A stretch of 64,000 nucleotides of DNA from Phytopythium helicoides (taxonomy: Eukaryota > Oomycota > Peronosporomycetes > Pythiales > Pythiaceae): positions 1,208,943 through 1,272,942 of the forward strand of contig JANFNE010000020.1 in assembly GCA_024867545.1 (NCBI GenBank), in the 5' to 3' direction. Numbering within the stretch: the stretch's first letter is position 1; the number at the start of each line of letters is the position of its first letter. The notes below the pieces were generated by a model. That model saw only the letters and a list, made by a program, of their open reading frames with translations, had not been told where the DNA came from and ran no database searches. A program made the translations under genes and the position numbers. Shown in pieces: positions 20,249 to 33,600 of the stretch.

Positions 20249-22281
20249 CTAAAGGACACGGCCTTCTTGCTGCGACTCATATGACGGGAACAACAGGTTC
20301 GGGAATTTCTTTGCAATGACTTGGAACTCATCTAAACTCATCTTGCCGTCTCCATTGTCATCTGCTTGCTTCAGAATGGTCTGCGCCTTCTTCTTGACTT
20401 GGGCCTCGGTTGTCATGTGGTTGGCCTTCAGGATGTTCAGCAATTCGTCCTCGGTGATGAATCCATTGTGATCGTCATCGAAAATGTCAAAGCAAAACTT
20501 GACACGCTGGGTCCGATCCGTGCCATCCATAAAATTGACTACGCCCAGCAAGATCTCCCGGAGGTCAGCATCTTCCTCGCTCTGTGCATCGGGCGTGTAC
20601 AATAAAAAGAGCCGCCGATACTCGCCCGTGGGTTCAACCTCGAATAGCATGCAGAAGTCGTCGAAGTCCAAGGTGTCCTTGTGCATCTGTCGAAACTTCA
20701 GTGAGATACGCATCAGTAGGTCTAGATTCGGGTTATTATCTTGCACAAATCTCTTCATGAGCCGTTTCTTCTCTTCCTTGATGGCGATTTGTCGCTGCTT
20801 TTCTTCAGGAGTGAGCTCCTTTGTGACTAGATGAACGTCGACAGCTCCTTCTTCACCTTCGCTATCAACGTGAGCCAGAGCAAAGTCAGGACTGCTCGGA
20901 TCGGGATGAATCGCCATTCGCCTGAACTCTTCAAAGCTAACTTGACCGTCTCCGTCTGTGTCACAGAGCCGAACCATCTCGTCGACTTCCTCGTCGGTAA
21001 TCAACTCGCCCATGCAAATGAGGAGATGCCGAAGCTCAGCTGCTCCAATGAATGAATTCTTGTCCAGGTCGATAAACTTGAATGCGCCTAACACTTCTTC
21101 CTCTGTAAACTCGCCCAAATTGCTGCGACGAAAGCATTGTTAGTTCCAAACACTCACTTGGCTTCAAAGTGGGGGAAATACTCACGCTTCGGTTGGAGCA
21201 GCCTTGTTAGCTCGTGTCGCAGCCTGGACAGCACTTGCTTTTGTGTGGATGCAGCTGTGAGTGCCTCAAGTGTGGCAACTGGTGCCATTTGCTCACTTGC
21301 TCCTCCCATCGTAGCTGCCTGCAATAACGATTCTTTGGTTCGTCGATCCTTCTCAGTGTACCTATCCATTCCAGTTTGGTGTTGGGGGTATGCCACGCCT
21401 GCAGGACCTTCAAAGCTCATCTCAAGGTGCAGTTGTCCTGCAGGCTCTTTATTCCCAAACTTGCCTTTCACCCACAAGTTCAGCCAGTCATCGACGTATC
21501 CATATCGAAAGATTGGCAGTAGGGAAACCGTGGCAGCGCCAATGAGGTCGTCATCACCAACCGAGTCCTCATCCCAGATTTCGATCAGGATGTTGTACTG
21601 ATCAACAACCTGGAAAGTGAAGTGTTCGTCTACCCACTCGGGCTCACGACCGCCATCCGTGTCAGTCTTGGTTTTCATCACGATCTTGGTGGAGCGACCT
21701 TCAAGTGTGAATTTGACGTAAGGATCCTGTCGCCCAATTACATCAACACTACGCAGCTGTTTCGCTTCAATGCAGTGAATCGAAAGAATCCCAGCGGGAA
21801 AGAATTCAATTTTGGCCACGAGCTCACCCGCATTTTGTCCATTGTTTCGAATGGGAATCGAGTGCTCCTTTGCTTGACCTGGAGGCTGGGCCATAAAATG
21901 AAGCACCGAAAAAGTCGCATCACCAATAAGATCATCGCTTCCAATATTTTCGTCAAAGAGCTCGAGATGCATCTTGTTGACCCACAGATCTTCGGTAATC
22001 CAGAAAAGCAGCTCTTCATCGCCAAGTCGAAGCATAGCGACATGTTGTGACGACAAATCTAGTATGACCAGTGGACTCGACCACATACCCCCATTATTCG
22101 CGCCAACAATACGTGGTTTGCTGCAGAATGAGTAATCGGTTTGTGCGAAGCTTAACAGTAAATGCGGACACAATTCGACCCCTGGTTGTGATACACGTCT
22201 CTCCAACCAGGACTCCCAGACCCGATACCGAAGCAACTGGCTCCCGAGACCCATTTCCGTGGTTGGTTCGTCACCATGCAT
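20249..22281 (-). CDS. C2 and EF-hand calcium-binding protein
   Basis: Two ORFs (22281-21158 and 21122-20249) join over a 35-nt intron (21123-21157; donor GTGAGT, internal CTAAC, acceptor CGCAG). The splice restores FPHFEAN-NLGEFTEEEVL. The second ORF has no ATG of its own at its left end (it begins TTG), which supports fusion. The product has a partial C2 domain (EELLFWITEDLWVNKMHLELFDE), a complete C2 with Asp loops (RQDPYVKF, IEIWDEDSVGDDDLIG), a linker, and four EF-hands (DLDKNSFIGAAE, DTDGDGQVSFEE, DDDHNGFITEDE, DDNGDGKMSLDE). It should bind Ca2+ and membranes. The 5' end is uncertain: KVLVVLVDAAG, a typical C2 first strand, lies upstream in another frame near 22290-22320, so an upstream exon or a shift is probably missing. 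Confidence 0.75.
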
Positions 22282-22946
22282 CCGGCAGCGTCAACCAACA
22301 CGACGAGTACTTTAGTAACGATCAAGGCACCTGTGGATGTTTGCGTCGTGCATCCCCAGCCGGTGTTGAGGCGATCGGGAGCAGCAACTTGACAGTTGAG
22401 GATAGCCGCAGTTGGCGACAACTTGTTCAAGTGGCCCGACGAAAGAGCTTTGCAGAGGTCGTGCAACGCTGTGCTCGTCAGAGATACACGTTCGCGTCTT
22501 CGCATGACACGGGGGAGCATCAAACTCACAGTGATAGCCACGGGATGCCCAACTTTCCTCATGGAGTGCAAGTGATGTCATCAAGACATGCATCTTGGCG
22601 CCGCCTCAAGAGAGTACTATGTGTCGCCACACGAGACTTCACAGCTGCTTGGCCGCCACTGCCACTGCCACGAGCTCGACGCGACCGCCATCGAGGAAGA
22701 CGCTCAATGCTGGCTGGTGTCGGCATCCCTCGGCTCCCCATGTTGAACCTCCTGGTTGTTGATGCAACAGGAGCGAGACGTCCCTCGTCACACTCCCGCA
22801 ACAATGGCAATACCTCGGACCCTCAACACAGCTTCCTGCACTCAAGAAGGCCAAGGAGAAAGCTTGGTCAACACTTAGCTTCGTAGCGCCACTTCGCTAT
22901 CCTCTCGGCGCCTCGCCCTCCTCCTCCTCCTCCCCCCGCATCGCCC
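22282..22946. other. Divergent upstream region of the C2/EF-hand and PEX5 genes
   Basis: The left part probably includes missing 5' coding sequence of the C2/EF-hand gene (minus strand, about 22290-22400). The rest is presumably shared promoter. A pyrimidine-rich CCTCCTCC tract (about 22915-22937) lies just before the PEX5 ATG. No other gene recognised. Confidence 0.4.
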
Positions 22947-25114
22947 ATGGACGTGCTCGGCAAGATCGTGCAGGGCTCCGGCTGCGCTGTGGACGGCACG
23001 GTGGCGGCGCAGAACCCGCTGTCGCGCGCGCTGGACAGCGTGCTGCAGTCCCAGGCGCGCGGCGCGGGGCCGGCGCGCGGCCAGCAGCGCGCTCCTGTGC
23101 TGCAGCCGGGGTACGCGAACGACCTGGCGGCGCAGATGCAGCGGCAGCACTTTGCGCAGGCGGCGGACGCGCAGTTCCTGCAGGGCCTGGAGCAGCAGGC
23201 CATGCACCGGTCGCAGATGGAGGCGGCGTTCCGCGAGGCCCCGCAGATGATGGCGCGGCCGCACCACGCGGCCATGGAGGCGGCGTTCATGGACGCCAAG
23301 ATGCCGCCGCAGCGGATGCACCAGCCGCCCCCGCCGCAGATGATGGTGCAGCACCGCCCGCAGGCGCACGAGGCGTGGGTCAACGACTTTCGCGGCGGCA
23401 ACCCCATGGACGACGCGTGGCAGGTCGCGGGCAAGACGCCGCACGAGGCTGCGTGGGAGCAGGCCCAGCGCCCGATCCCGCAAATGTACCACCCGCGAGA
23501 GGCCGCGCCGCAGTTCGCGCCGGCCGTCGATCAGCAGCAGCAGGCCGAGGCTGCGCCGGCGAGCGTCAAGAACCTCGAGGCCCAGCAGGCGTCGAGCGAC
23601 ATGGCGCGCACCATGAGCCAGAACCCCGACCCCAAGTGGCAGAACAGCGAGTTCCTGCAGTTCATGAACCAGGTCAGCTCGGGAGAGGTCGAGCTTGACG
23701 AGGAGAAGAACGCTGTCAACCACACGGGCTTTGTCAAGGCTGAGGGAGCCCTCGAGGGTGCGTGGGAGGACGCGTCCGACGTGCACTCGAACCGCGACCT
23801 CTATGAGTCTTCGTGGAAGAGCACGGCACACCCGATGGAGAGCGTGTTCGACGAGGTGGCGGCGGCGGATGCTACGCTCGATGCCGCGTGGGAGTCCGAG
23901 GCCAAGGCCGCGGCACCCGTGATGGGCAACGCGCTGGATGGAGCATGGGACGACTCGCGGACGGCTGCCGAAAAGACCATGGAGGGCGCGTGGAATGACG
24001 GCGACGATCTGGTGCGTGCGCTATCTACTGATTTGGACACGATTACAGGTATGAGATGCTGATGCAAAACTGGTCTCGGAACGTGCAGGAAAAGATGTGG
24101 GAGAAAGCCATGGCGGATGCGCAGACCACCGACCCGTTTGAGGACGCTTGGGACAACGCGACGTCGAACGAGTACGTTTACAAGAGCGAGAACCCGTTCC
24201 TGGAGGCGACCGAGAACTTCCAAAAGGGCGTTGAGTTCTTCAAGTCTGGGCATTTGGACGATGCGATTCTTGCGTTCGAGGCAGAAGTCCAGCAACACCC
24301 CGAGAACAGCGAAGCGTGGCGTATGCTTGGCGAGTGCCACGCCGAGAACGACGAAGACAAGAGCGCCATCGTGTGCCTCGAGCGAGCAGTCGAAGAGGAC
24401 CCGTACAACTTGAGCGCGTTGCTGGCACTCGGTGTGAGCAACGTGAACGAGCTCAACCCGCAGGGTGCGCTCAAGACGCTCAAGGCGTGGGTGCAGCACA
24501 ACCCAAAGTTCCATGGCCTCGAGATCCACGTCGACGAGTACAGCGACGGCTCGTTGATGGACGAGGTGATGCAGCTCATGCTCCAAGCTCGTGCGCACGA
24601 CCCGAACGACTCGGACGTCCAGGTTGTGCTCGGCGTGCTTTACAACGTGTCCAAGGACTACGATGCGGCAGTGAATAGTTTCAAGATGGCGACGAACGAG
24701 CGGCCAGATGAGTACGCGCTGTGGAACAAAGTTGGTGCAACGCTCGCCAACTCATCGCGCTCGTCCGAGGCAATCCCGTCATACCACCGGTATGTGTCTT
24801 TCTCATTCGATGCTTTCGCTCTTTGTTGTACTGTCCACTCATGATATTTGGTGTGTTTGTGCAGTGCTCTCGAGCTCAAGCCGCGGTATGCGCGCGGCTG
24901 GCTGAATCTGGGCATCAGCCACGCAAACCTCGGTAATTACGAGGAAGCCACCAAGTGCTACCTGCAAGCGCTGAGCCTGAACAACCGCGCCGAGCACATC
25001 TGGAGCTATTTAAGAATCTGCTTCACGTGCATGGAGCGCTTCGATCTCGTCAAGCTTGCGGACACGAGGGATGTGAATGTGTTCCGCGAAGAGTTCAAGC
25101 TCATCGACCTCTAA
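22947..25114 (+). CDS. PEX5: Peroxisomal targeting signal 1 receptor PEX5
   Basis: Three exons, 22947-24011, 24056-24789 and 24865-25114; introns of 44 and 75 nt; 682 aa. The N-terminal half is disordered and carries a conserved-type Cys near the start (GSGCAVDG, ubiquitination site in the family) and many WxxxF/Y-like pentapeptide motifs (WVNDF, WQVAG, WEDAS, WESEA, WDDSR, WNDGD) that dock on PEX14/PEX13. The C-terminal half is a run of TPR repeats (AWRMLGECHAENDEDKSA, ALWNKVGATLANSSRSSEA, GWLNLGISHANLGNYEEA) that bind the C-terminal SKL signal of cargo. It acts as a cycling cytosolic receptor for peroxisomal matrix import. The 44-nt intron uses GTGCGT and an acceptor ending ATGAG; another acceptor 6 nt upstream breaks the frame. 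Intron 2 restores SYHR-ALELKPRY. Confidence 0.93.
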
Positions 25115-25335
25115 GCATTTCGCGGCGAATGAAGAGTATATGTGCTGCGCGTTCTGACAATCAACAGCTAGGTTTCTTGATAGTTCGTCTTTCTTCCATT
25201 TTGGACAGGTATCTTTGCTTTTGTTGTTGTTGGGTGACCCTCCATGCGCCGACTACCCATGCTGCCGCTTCGTGCATCGTCCTTTCAGCCAACCAGTCTC
25301 CATTTGCGTGCACGCACAGCGAGAAAGAGTTCGCG

Positions 25336-27356
25336 ATGCCAACCACAGCCGTGATGGACTCGTTCGACCGCCTTCGAGCGCTGGAAAAGAAGCGCTACGA
25401 CGCCGAGCACAAGGGCCGGATCCCGGTCATGGACGCCGAGACGCTGCGAGAGCTGTGCCTCGAGAACGAGGGGTACGAGACTCCTGAGCTCAACGACAGC
25501 TTGTATGCACACTTTCGCGGCTTCCAGAAAATCGAGGGACTGGAGCCTTACTACAACCTCAAGGCGCTGTGGCTCGAGTCGAACGGACTCTCTCGCATCG
25601 AAGGGCTCACGCCTTTAGTGCACCTGCGGTGCTTGTACTTGAGCAAAAACATCATCTCAACTATTGAAAATCTCGAGAGCCTGCGAGACCTCAACACCTT
25701 GGACCTGAGTGAGAACCGAATAGCGACTATCTCCGGAATTGCTGCTCTGCCAAACCTCTCCTCGCTCAATTTGTCACGGAACCAGTTGTCAAGCGCGAGT
25801 GATTTGCAGGAACTCATGGCGTGCAAGCAGCTATCCAATCTCGACATCAGCCACAATCACATCGATGACGACCAGGAAAATGATGGGCAAGCCAGCGTAC
25901 TCGAGGTGCTAGTACAAGTCCCGCAACTCAAAGCGCTGCGAATCACAGGGAATCCTGTCGTTTCCCGCACCAAGCATTTCCGCAAGGCGTTCATTGCAGC
26001 ACTGCCGCAGTTGGCCTTCCTCGATCGTCCCATCTTCCCACTCGAGCGTGCTGGAATCGCAGCGTGGAAAGACGGAGGGAACGAAGCAGAGCTAAAGGCG
26101 AAGCGTGAGTTTGTGGAGAAGGAGAACGACGAGCGCAAGCGGACGTTGCACGAGTTTCGAGAGTGGCAAGCTCAAGTTCGCGAGCGACGAATCGCCGAGA
26201 TCGAGCTGGAGCGCGCCAAGAAGCTGGAAGAGGCAAACGCTCAAGGCAGAGAGGATGATCCAGTTGCCGAATCTGATGTGGACCTCCGCGGGTCCCGCGG
26301 TATCACCAAGGACGAGTACGTCAAGATGGATGCTATCGAGCGCGCAAAGTGGGACGAGCGGATCAACCAAGCCCACATCGACTCGGCAAAGGCTAGGAGC
26401 GAGGTGCTCGGAGACGGCATTTCTCGCCTCGGATCCAAGTTCTGGGCCGAGTCTGCGCCTGTGAGCAAGCCCGACGAGCGCAATCCGATCACTAGCGACT
26501 CGACGACTAGTGACGCACCGTTTTCTTCAGCCCTTCCACATGACGCAGCAGAGCTGGAAGTCGCGCCAGTAAACCGCCCCGACGACAGCACGACAACGCC
26601 AACGCCAGCGACTACCGAAGCATTCTCTGAAGATACATGCGGAGAGGCTCTTTGCTGCGATATCCCTTCGACGAGCGACGAAGTCCATGCAGCGAGCTCC
26701 TCTGCACTGCTGCAAGGCCAGCTGAAGACTGCAGGCCTTGATCTCCAAGTTGACGGCGCATTCGCCGCCGCCGATGAAAGCACAGGCCCTTCTATGCCTG
26801 GGTGCAACGCTGGCGAACAGCGCGAGGCCAAGCTGCTCGCAAACAGTGATGATGACCGAGCTCCTTTGGCCTCCGATCTCCATGAAGAGCGCGGCCCGGC
26901 GTTGGATCCCGTCGAGGCGTCGACGCCTCCGACTCCAAGTCCGCCCCCGGCGCCGACGAGCATTACTCACCGCTGCGACCAGCGACCAGCAGCGGCAGGC
27001 GTCGACCCTCGCGGCGCGTTCCCCACGGGCCGCGAGCCGCGCGAGACGTGGGCAGAGCTGCAGCGCCGAGCGAGCGCGGCGCCGTGCCCCGTGCGGCCGC
27101 CCGCGCTGCCGTCGGCCTTGGAGGTGCGTGTCGCACTGCCCAGGCTGGATACCGTTGCGCCACTGACCGTAGCTGTTGCGTTTGTGGACCGCTCCATCGC
27201 CAGGGCGAGGCCGAGGATGACGACGCTGAAGACGGAGCGGGCGCCCCCGTGCGGGCGCTCACACGCGCCGAGATCCTGCGAGAGCTTTCCATGGAGGCGC
27301 CGGCAGCCAGGGCGGCTTCAAGGCCAAAGGTGACGGATGTATCGGAGCTGGACTGA
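25336..27356 (+). CDS. DNAAF1: Dynein axonemal assembly factor 1 (DNAAF1/LRRC50/ODA7-like)
   Basis: Exons 25336-27123 and 27204-27356, intron 80 nt (GTGCGT...GCCAG), 646 aa. The N-terminal region has about six leucine-rich repeats (LKALWLESNGLSRIEGL, LRCLYLSKNIISTIENL, LNTLDLSENRI) and the LRR cap with FLDRPIFPLERAGIAAW, characteristic of the DNAAF1 branch. A charged coiled coil (about 255-320), a low-complexity Ser/Thr/Pro tail and a C-terminal TRAEILRELSMEAP segment follow. The intron was called because the first frame degenerates after the donor while another frame gives an acidic EGEAEDDDAEDG and a clean C-terminus. DNAAF1 pre-assembles outer and inner dynein arms in the cytoplasm. This fits an organism with motile flagellate zoospores. 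Confidence 0.9.
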
Positions 27357-27610
27357 AAATAGGAGTTTTGGCCAATGAAACGTAGGTGGGAGGTAAATGC
27401 TGACGAGTGATTGGCGGAGCGGCCGAGAGGGCGGAACGTGCGTATGTACACCTGCGACATGAGCTGCTCTCTTGCCGTGCCGCTTGACTTGGTTCCACTA
27501 TGGCGTCCACAACGTGCCGACGCATCCGCCTTTCTGGGCTGCCGCGCGGCAACGGCAACGTTGCCTTCATTTCCTTTCCAGCCGCTGGACGAGACGAGCC
27601 CGACCGCGCT

Positions 27611-30600
27611 ATGCTGTGGCTGATGCTGTGGCTGGCGACGGCCGGCGCCATGGCCGCCGCGCTGTTCGCGCTGGTGGGCGACGTGCTGCTCACGTGGGCG
27701 CTGCGTGTCGGCGCCGCCAGCTACGTGGGGGACAAGATCTCGCTGCGCTGGTCGCTTCGCGCCGGGACGTTCGAGCTGCGCGGGCTGAGCGTGTCGCGCG
27801 CGGTGCTGCCGGCGCTCGAGCCGCTCGCGGGACTGCCGATGGACCTGGAGCGCCTGGAGATGGCGCAGCTGCTGGTGGTTGTGCCCGTGTGGGATCGCCT
27901 CACGGGGAAGCGGAGCCCGCTGCGGTCCACGGTGCAGGTTGTCGGTCTACGCCTCGGACTGAGCGTCAACCAGCCCGAGCAGTGGATCTGGTCGGACGAG
28001 AAGAACGCCGAGCGCTGCCGACTGGCCGTGGAGAACGCCGCCAAGGCCAGGATCCAGCGCGTGCAGGACTGGACCGCAGCCGTCATCTATAAGCTCAAGG
28101 AGCTCACGCGCGTGCGGGATGAAGTCAAGAAGGCCAAGGCCGAGGACAAGAAGGAGAAGAAACAGGAAGGCACGCCCGCGGTTGCGTTCTGGCACCCCAT
28201 TGTCGACGAGATCATCGACTCGTTTGAGCTCGATGTCAAGTCCTTCTCGCTCACGATCCGCAACGAGGACACCAAGGCAGGCATGGGGATCGCACTTGAG
28301 GGATTTAAGATCAGCGCTAGCGACGGAGAAGAAGGGAACCGACGCAAGCGTGACATTCGGCTCGAGGAGTTCATGATCTTCCTCAACGCCAAGCCGGGCG
28401 GTAGCGCAGACGCTTGCTATTTGATCTCCCCGCTTTCGATGGAGATCCGCCTCTACATGCCATTCATCTGTCAAGGACTGCTAGCAGGAGCCACCACTGG
28501 CGAGCGTGTTCTTGAGCTCGAGATTGAGTTCACCAGTGAGACCGAGGTGACGATGCAGCTGCGTCCGGTGCAAATCAAGGCGCTGTTCGACATCCTCCGC
28601 GTCATCAACCTGTACTACGACTGGAACGCGCACGCTACGATTGAAGACGAAGATGCATGTGTGGAGCTCACGCCAGAGCAGTCCGAGGAATACCTTTCGC
28701 AGTACAACCCGCAATGGCGGTTCGACAACGAGACTGGGCTATTCATGCGCATTTACAAAAACTGGAAATTCAAGGACGAGCTGGATGCGCGCCGCAAGAG
28801 GTTGGCAGAGCTCGAGTCAAAAGTGCTCGCTTCTCGGCTTCTCTATCTACGATCGCTGTCCCTCGAGTGGGATATCCCTGAAGCTGGGACTTCGTTGCCG
28901 TACATGAGCGAGGAAGAGCGTCAGCGAGGAGCTCTGCGACGATTTGTTTCCAACCCAATCGACAAGTACGTGAAGGAGATGCCGCAGGGTGAGCCCATGT
29001 TCCACCGTTTCAAGATGGGCTTTACAATGGCGAAGATGGAGCTGCGCCTGATCGACGACAGCGAGAAGCCGGTGATGTCGTTTTTCGCGAACGAGATGAC
29101 TGTTGATGTCATGTGCGCTTTGACGACCGTCCAGAAGAAGCAAAAGTCGCTGGTAGTCGGCTTCGAGGTCGTTCGCTTCGGTTTGCACGATAAACGCAAT
29201 CAGCCTTCAAACTTGTTTCACCAGCTTCTCGACCGAAACCCTGGAGCGGATTCGCTGGTGCGCGTCCACATGTTTCAACAGGGCGACGGGCTTACCGATG
29301 TATCGATCACATTGAGCGACTTTACGTTCTTGCTCGTCTTCGACCCGCTGATGGCTACTGCGAATACGTTTTTACCAGCCTTGGACGAGGATGAAGAGAC
29401 CCAGATGCGCTTCATCGCTTGCGAATATGCAGACCTGACAAAATCACCGGAGTTCCGCGAGCAAGCTACCCCGATGTACACAGAAGACTTGCCACAGGAG
29501 TACTCTCCGCTCTTTTTAGGTGGTATGCTTTTGTCGTGCAAGATCGACATGAAGGCTGTGGAGTTTTGCCTGCTCGGCGAACCCAGAACACTCAAGTCTC
29601 ACGTGCTCGCATTTACGTCCGACATGAAGCTGGTAATCACCAGCTCTACTCATCACGAAGCTATCGAACTTGAGCTTGTCGACGTCGCCCTTGTCCCCTG
29701 TACAGTCATTCTCCGCGACGATGGCATCGAGCTGGATATTGGTGATGTTCGCAGCATTCTGGAACTCGAAGGCGAAGGTGTCGACCTCGCCCTTGGCTAT
29801 CGACTGAATGTGGGAGAACCGAAGTCTCGATCACGTGGCATGTCAAGCGAGAAGTCAGAGACTGCAAAGAAACCTGCAGGCAATCTTTGGGGCCTCGCTC
29901 GCAGTGCCGTGGCGAAGAAGCAGATTGTCGAAGTCGAACACCCGGATGTGGAGAAAGCAGAAGAATCTACGATCCCCCCAGAGGTGAAGGAGCGTACAAA
30001 GGTCGGCGCTCGGCGGAAGTTGTCGATGCAGATGTCAGATTTTGCGCTGAACATGTCGCCGAACAACGTTGGCGTGCTCCTCAGCATTGCAGCGTCGCTG
30101 ACGGAAGCGATGAAGGAAGACGCGACGGTCGTGATTGAACGTAACCTACGCACTGAGCGAATCCAACAGGCTCGCCGTAAGCTAGAGGAGGAGCGGTACC
30201 TGGAACAACTCAAGGAGGAGTTCCGGTTGCGCGATGTTGATGGTGGCGGAAGTTTGGATGCCGATGAGATCGCAGACTTGCTCAAGAGCACAACGAATTG
30301 GCTGAGCCTGACCAGGCAGGAATTCGACGACACTGTGCAAGAGTTCCTCGAGATTGTCGACAAGGATGGTAGCGGTGATGTTTCGATGGAGGAGTTTGAA
30401 AGCGCCTTGCAGCGTAACAAAATTCTGTACTCGCGTCTTCATCGAGGCGTCGTCTCGCTCACGGGACATGAATACGTCGACACGTCGATGGAGCGCAACA
30501 GGGTACCGCACTTGACGGGAGAGGCGGCAAGCACAGTTGCCAACTCGATCGAGTTAGCTACATTCTGGAAACGATATGAGGAGCAGACCGGAGCAACGCG

Positions 30601-33600
30601 CACGTCATTGGAAGGAATGACGCCGCTGATGATCCAAAAGATGATGGTTCGGATTTTCAAGAACTACGAGTATGCACAAGAGGCATGGTACCGGCTCGTA
30701 AACCCAAGCTTGGCGAAGCCGGCTGACCAGAGTGGCTGGCTTCTAACCAAAGAGATGGACATGGGGAGTCGCGGAGATACCATTGACCAGCTATTGTCGA
30801 GTATCGGTGATGACGACCACGCCGCTGTGCCTATGCCTCGTGGCCCATCTGCTGCGAGTCTGCGCATGTTCATCCAGACTGTTGTTTCGACGTCTTTTGG
30901 CGGGTTTTACATCCGGCTGATCGACGATATGCTTCCTCGAGGTGTTCCAGCTGTTGAGATTTCTCTGGAAGAGCTTGTTATCTACGGCAACTTCTCGATT
31001 TGGGAAGGTGGTGAAGCTGTTGCTGGTGGGACCGACTTCCAGGCTAAGCGTCGCTCAAAGGATAACTGTGGTGTGGGTAAGATCAGTTTTGATGTCTACG
31101 GCAACTACTTCAACGCCAAGGCGCGCCAGGTTGAGCCATTCCTGGAGTACTATCAAGGCATTCTCGATTTGAAGAAAGACCCGGACTCGCAGCTGGACGT
31201 CATCTTCTCGTCGGATCGCTACTTCCAGCTCAACGTCACATCTGGGTTTATGGAGATGCTCAACACTACCCTGGCTAACTTGTCGAAGGCCGAGGTACTT
31301 GCCGAGCGGGAGCGTCCACATATCCGGGAGGAAGACGGTCTTTTCTGGCTTCTCAATGAAGCTGGAGTCAACATGAAGTACTACTTGGTGGCCAGAAAGC
31401 AGGAGAAGGAAAACACGAAGGAGGAGATTGTGACACCTGTGACTGCTGTAGCCCCTGGCCAGGCACATGCTTGTGTTCTGCTGAACGTGAGCGAAGAGCT
31501 GAAGGATTTCGAGCAGCAGAGCCTCAAGGAAAAACAGCTTCGTGCTGCTTTCCGCAAAGCCGACGCTGACGGCAGTGGCGAGCTTGATACAGAAGAAGTC
31601 CGCACTGTGCTCAAAGAGGTGTACGCTGAAGAAGATCGCCAGAGAAGCCACAGCTCTTCTTTGTTCCGCCGCAGCGAAAGCATGATTCAGAGCGAGAAGG
31701 AATTAGATCGGCTCGTCGAGGATTTTATCGCGCTTGCAGACACCGATCATTCTGGACAGGTGTCGTGGGAAGAGTTCAAGATAGCGATTGCCAAGTCTCG
31801 CGCGACAATTGATCGATTCATTACGTTGGAAATTGACGGCTTTGAGCCGATCACGGATATTCCGCTCGCGTCGATTGGTCAGACTCAAGTCTACGAGCTC
31901 ATTCCGTTCTTCGAGGACGTTGAAGCGGAGAAGGCCATTGATGCGCTGTACGAGGAGGGTGTTTCGCTATTGACCAAAATTGACAAGCCGTCGCGTCAGG
32001 AGCTCCACCGAGCGTACGCGTGCTTGCGCCGTGTAATGGAGTTGGATCCGAACTACGAGTGGATCGACTCGTACTACGCGCAATGCATGCGCAAGTACTT
32101 GCCCGTGCTCGCTGCTGTCTATATCTCTGTGGACGGCTCTTACGGCCTTCAGGTGAAGGTATCGGGTGCAGAGTTCATTCGCAATGACACCGCGAAAGAC
32201 ACGGAGTGCCTTTTCCTGGACGCAAAGGGCGAGGTTGCTTGGCAGAATCCGCAACGTGACGGCGAACGGTTCTTTATTCTTCCGGCTCAAAAGTCTCTGT
32301 GCATCCCATTGGATCTGGTCGACTCGGGCTCGTTTGCAATTCGCCAGTTTGGTGAGACGGAATGGAGCAACTTTTTGCCACTTTCCGTGTCCGAGCAGCG
32401 TCTCTACAAGCGGTGGACTCGCTACGAGCAGCTTGAAGCGCAAAAAGTGCAGCGCGGAGATATCAGGAGCTCGATGTCGACCTCAAGGACGGTTGAAGAA
32501 AAGATGGGATCAGACATTTTGTTGCCGGATCCAACTGTTCGACTTGCTTCGGGGTCCGAAGTTGTCTACCCATCGACAGAAACTATTGACAACCAGCCGA
32601 CGACTGTCGTCGAAAAGATTTCGGTGAACAACCCACAGCTGGGAACGTGGTCGCTCGTCATCCAGCCGCAGCTCATTTTGCACAATGTTCTTCCTTGTGG
32701 CATCGAGTATGCGATCGTCCAGACCGAAGACTGCCCTCGCGACACTTTGGATAACAACGGCGACTTTCTGGGTGTTCCTGCCACGCCTTCCTCGAAGAAA
32801 TCGAAGACCCCAAAGACCCCAACTGGTGCTGGAGTCGACTACTTTGAGTATGTCAACGAAGTCAATTCGCGCAAGATGTTTATCGAGAGCGGCAAGTCCA
32901 TCCAAGTGTTTGGTCTGGATTTGTCCCGCCCTGCTCTGATGAAGATTCGTCTGTGCGCGAGCGAGTCGGATCGCTGTCCGACATGGAGTGCCCCGTTCCC
33001 GATTCGCTTGGATCATGACCGTGATGCGTTCAACACGGACGCGTTCGAGTTGCGCTTCATGGATGGTCCAGGGTGCGTGGTTCAGCCAAAGTGGGAACAC
33101 AACACTGCGCGCACAGTGGTGCTTTACGCACCGTTCTGGATCCAAAATCGTTGTGGTCTCGACTTGCGATTCAAGGTCCCGAAAGGATATGTCTGCTCAA
33201 TGGAGGAGCATCGCGCGTACTTCCCTTTCTCTCGTGACGTCCCCATCATGGCGATGGCTCCTTTGGACAAGGCACTGATCAGTATTCAACCTTATCAGGA
33301 GACACCTGCTCAATTCGAAGTGGACCTGCCTCGGACAGCGAAGCATAAGAAGTACCTCCCGCAATTTGAGAAGCTTCCGTGGTCAGATCTGTTGGATATG
33401 TCGAGTGTTGGCACGAAGGGCGAGCTCCGCCAGGGCACAGGCGAATCATCGTGCGTTTTGGCGTATGAAGTGCGCGTGGCCCCTGCTCAATTTTTCCGGT
33501 CGAGGATTTTGGTCATTTCGCCACGCTACGTTATTATCAACCGTGTGCCTCGCCCACTTCAATTTACCCCGATGCTTCTGGATAAGAAGGGCAATCGCGG

